Shown here: positions 6,229 to 6,572 of the stretch, in pieces
Numbering within the stretch: the first letter of the stretch is position 1
Layout: the number at the start of each line of letters is the position of its first letter
Notes under the pieces: generated by a model
Told to the model about the DNA's origin: nothing
Database searches by the model: none
What the model saw: only the letters and a program-made list of their open reading frames with translations
Position numbers and translations under genes: made by a program
Assembly: GCA_902774195.1 (NCBI GenBank)
Contig: CACYHM010000057.1
Coordinates: forward strand, 1 to 6,572
Source: an uncultured Eubacteriales bacterium
GTDB taxonomy: Bacteria; Bacillota_A; Clostridia; Peptostreptococcales; Anaerovoracaceae
DNA: 6,572 bases
Reading direction: 5' to 3'

Positions 6229-6572
6229 TTACCAGACGAGATCCTCTGCTTTCAGCGGATGCAGGTTGACTCTTATGCTTGAGATCTTACCGTCTCTGAG
6301 CTTGATGACTCTGTTGGCCATCTTTGCCAGCTCAGGGTTATGTGTCACCATGAGCACTGTCGTCTTGCGCTCCCTTACGATCTGCTCGATGACCTTGAGC
6401 ACCATTATCGATGTCTCGTAATCGAGAGCCGCAGTAGGCTCATCCGCAAGGATTATCTTAGGGTTCTTTACAAGAGCTCTCGCAATCGAGATCCTCTGCA
6501 TCTGTCCTCCGCTGAGCGCTGAAGGCAGGTTGCCCGCTTTGTCTTCAAGGCCTACCAGCCTGAGAGCTTCCA
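6229..6572 (-). CDS. ABC transporter ATP-binding protein, LolD/MacB type (partial, C-terminal part)
   Basis: This is the nucleotide-binding subunit of an ABC transporter, acting on the cytoplasmic face and powering the FtsX-type permease encoded next. The gene runs off the right edge. The reading frame stays open from the stop at 6229-6231 to the window end, giving the last 114 residues, so Walker A and the Q-loop are not visible. What is visible: the signature motif LSGGQ followed by MQRISIARAL (LSGGQ at 6502-6516), Walker B IILADEP with the catalytic Glu at 6439-6441, a D-loop ending in ALD at 6421-6429, and the switch histidine in VTHN at 6340-6342. The tail, with VIKLRDGKI followed by a short acidic end (KAEDLVW), is typical of the LolD/MacB/FtsE-like family. 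The family usually has LADEPTGALD; here an Ala replaces that Gly, a mild change. The stop is 24 bases from the permease start, so the two are almost certainly partners. The substrate cannot be inferred from this fragment. Confidence 0.95.
   Translation of the reverse strand, partial: EALRLVGLEDKAGNLPSALSGGQMQRISIARALVKNPKIILADEPTAALDYETSIMVLKVIEQIVRERKTTVLMVTHNPELAKMANRVIKLRDGKISSIRVNLHPLKAEDLVW

Overview
The window reads as one tightly packed, leftward (minus-strand) transcription unit of a mid-GC, probably low-complexity-envelope Gram-positive anaerobe. I favour a clostridial member of Bacillota, because of the Shine-Dalgarno-led genes, a TTG start, the FtsX/MacB-type exporter style, and an acyltransferase with a zinc-ribbon tail of a kind I associate with Firmicutes. 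This placement is inference only. Sampled stretches are about 55-58% G+C, except for one AT-richer island inside the largest gene.

Layout in transcription order, right to left. (1) 6572-6229: the C-terminal 114 residues of a LolD/MacB-type ABC ATPase, whose 5' end lies beyond the right edge. (2) 6204-2752: an 1150-residue permease that fuses two FtsX modules in one chain. Its first extracellular domain carries a very long predicted coiled-coil hairpin, and its second does not. (3) 2730-1456: a 424-residue PlsC-type acyltransferase with a Cys4 zinc-ribbon-like segment and a C-terminal PH-like beta domain. (4) 1443-52: a 463-residue membrane carrier of the GltS (ESS) fold, starting at TTG. The intergenic gaps are 24, 21 and 12 bases, each with a ribosome binding site and no visible terminator or promoter, so the four genes look co-transcribed from a promoter outside the window. 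The last 51 bases (1-51) hold no gene and no convincing terminator.

How the genes work together: the ATPase and the fused permease should form one mechanotransmission-type ABC complex (an ATPase dimer plus a single pseudo-dimeric permease chain). The acyltransferase suggests a link to membrane lipid or lipid-anchored substrates. The GltS-like carrier is less obviously related and may only share the transcript. The least familiar parts are the asymmetric coiled-coil hairpin of the permease, with its recurring IDExWA motif and Met/Asp repeat, and the exporter-acyltransferase pairing.
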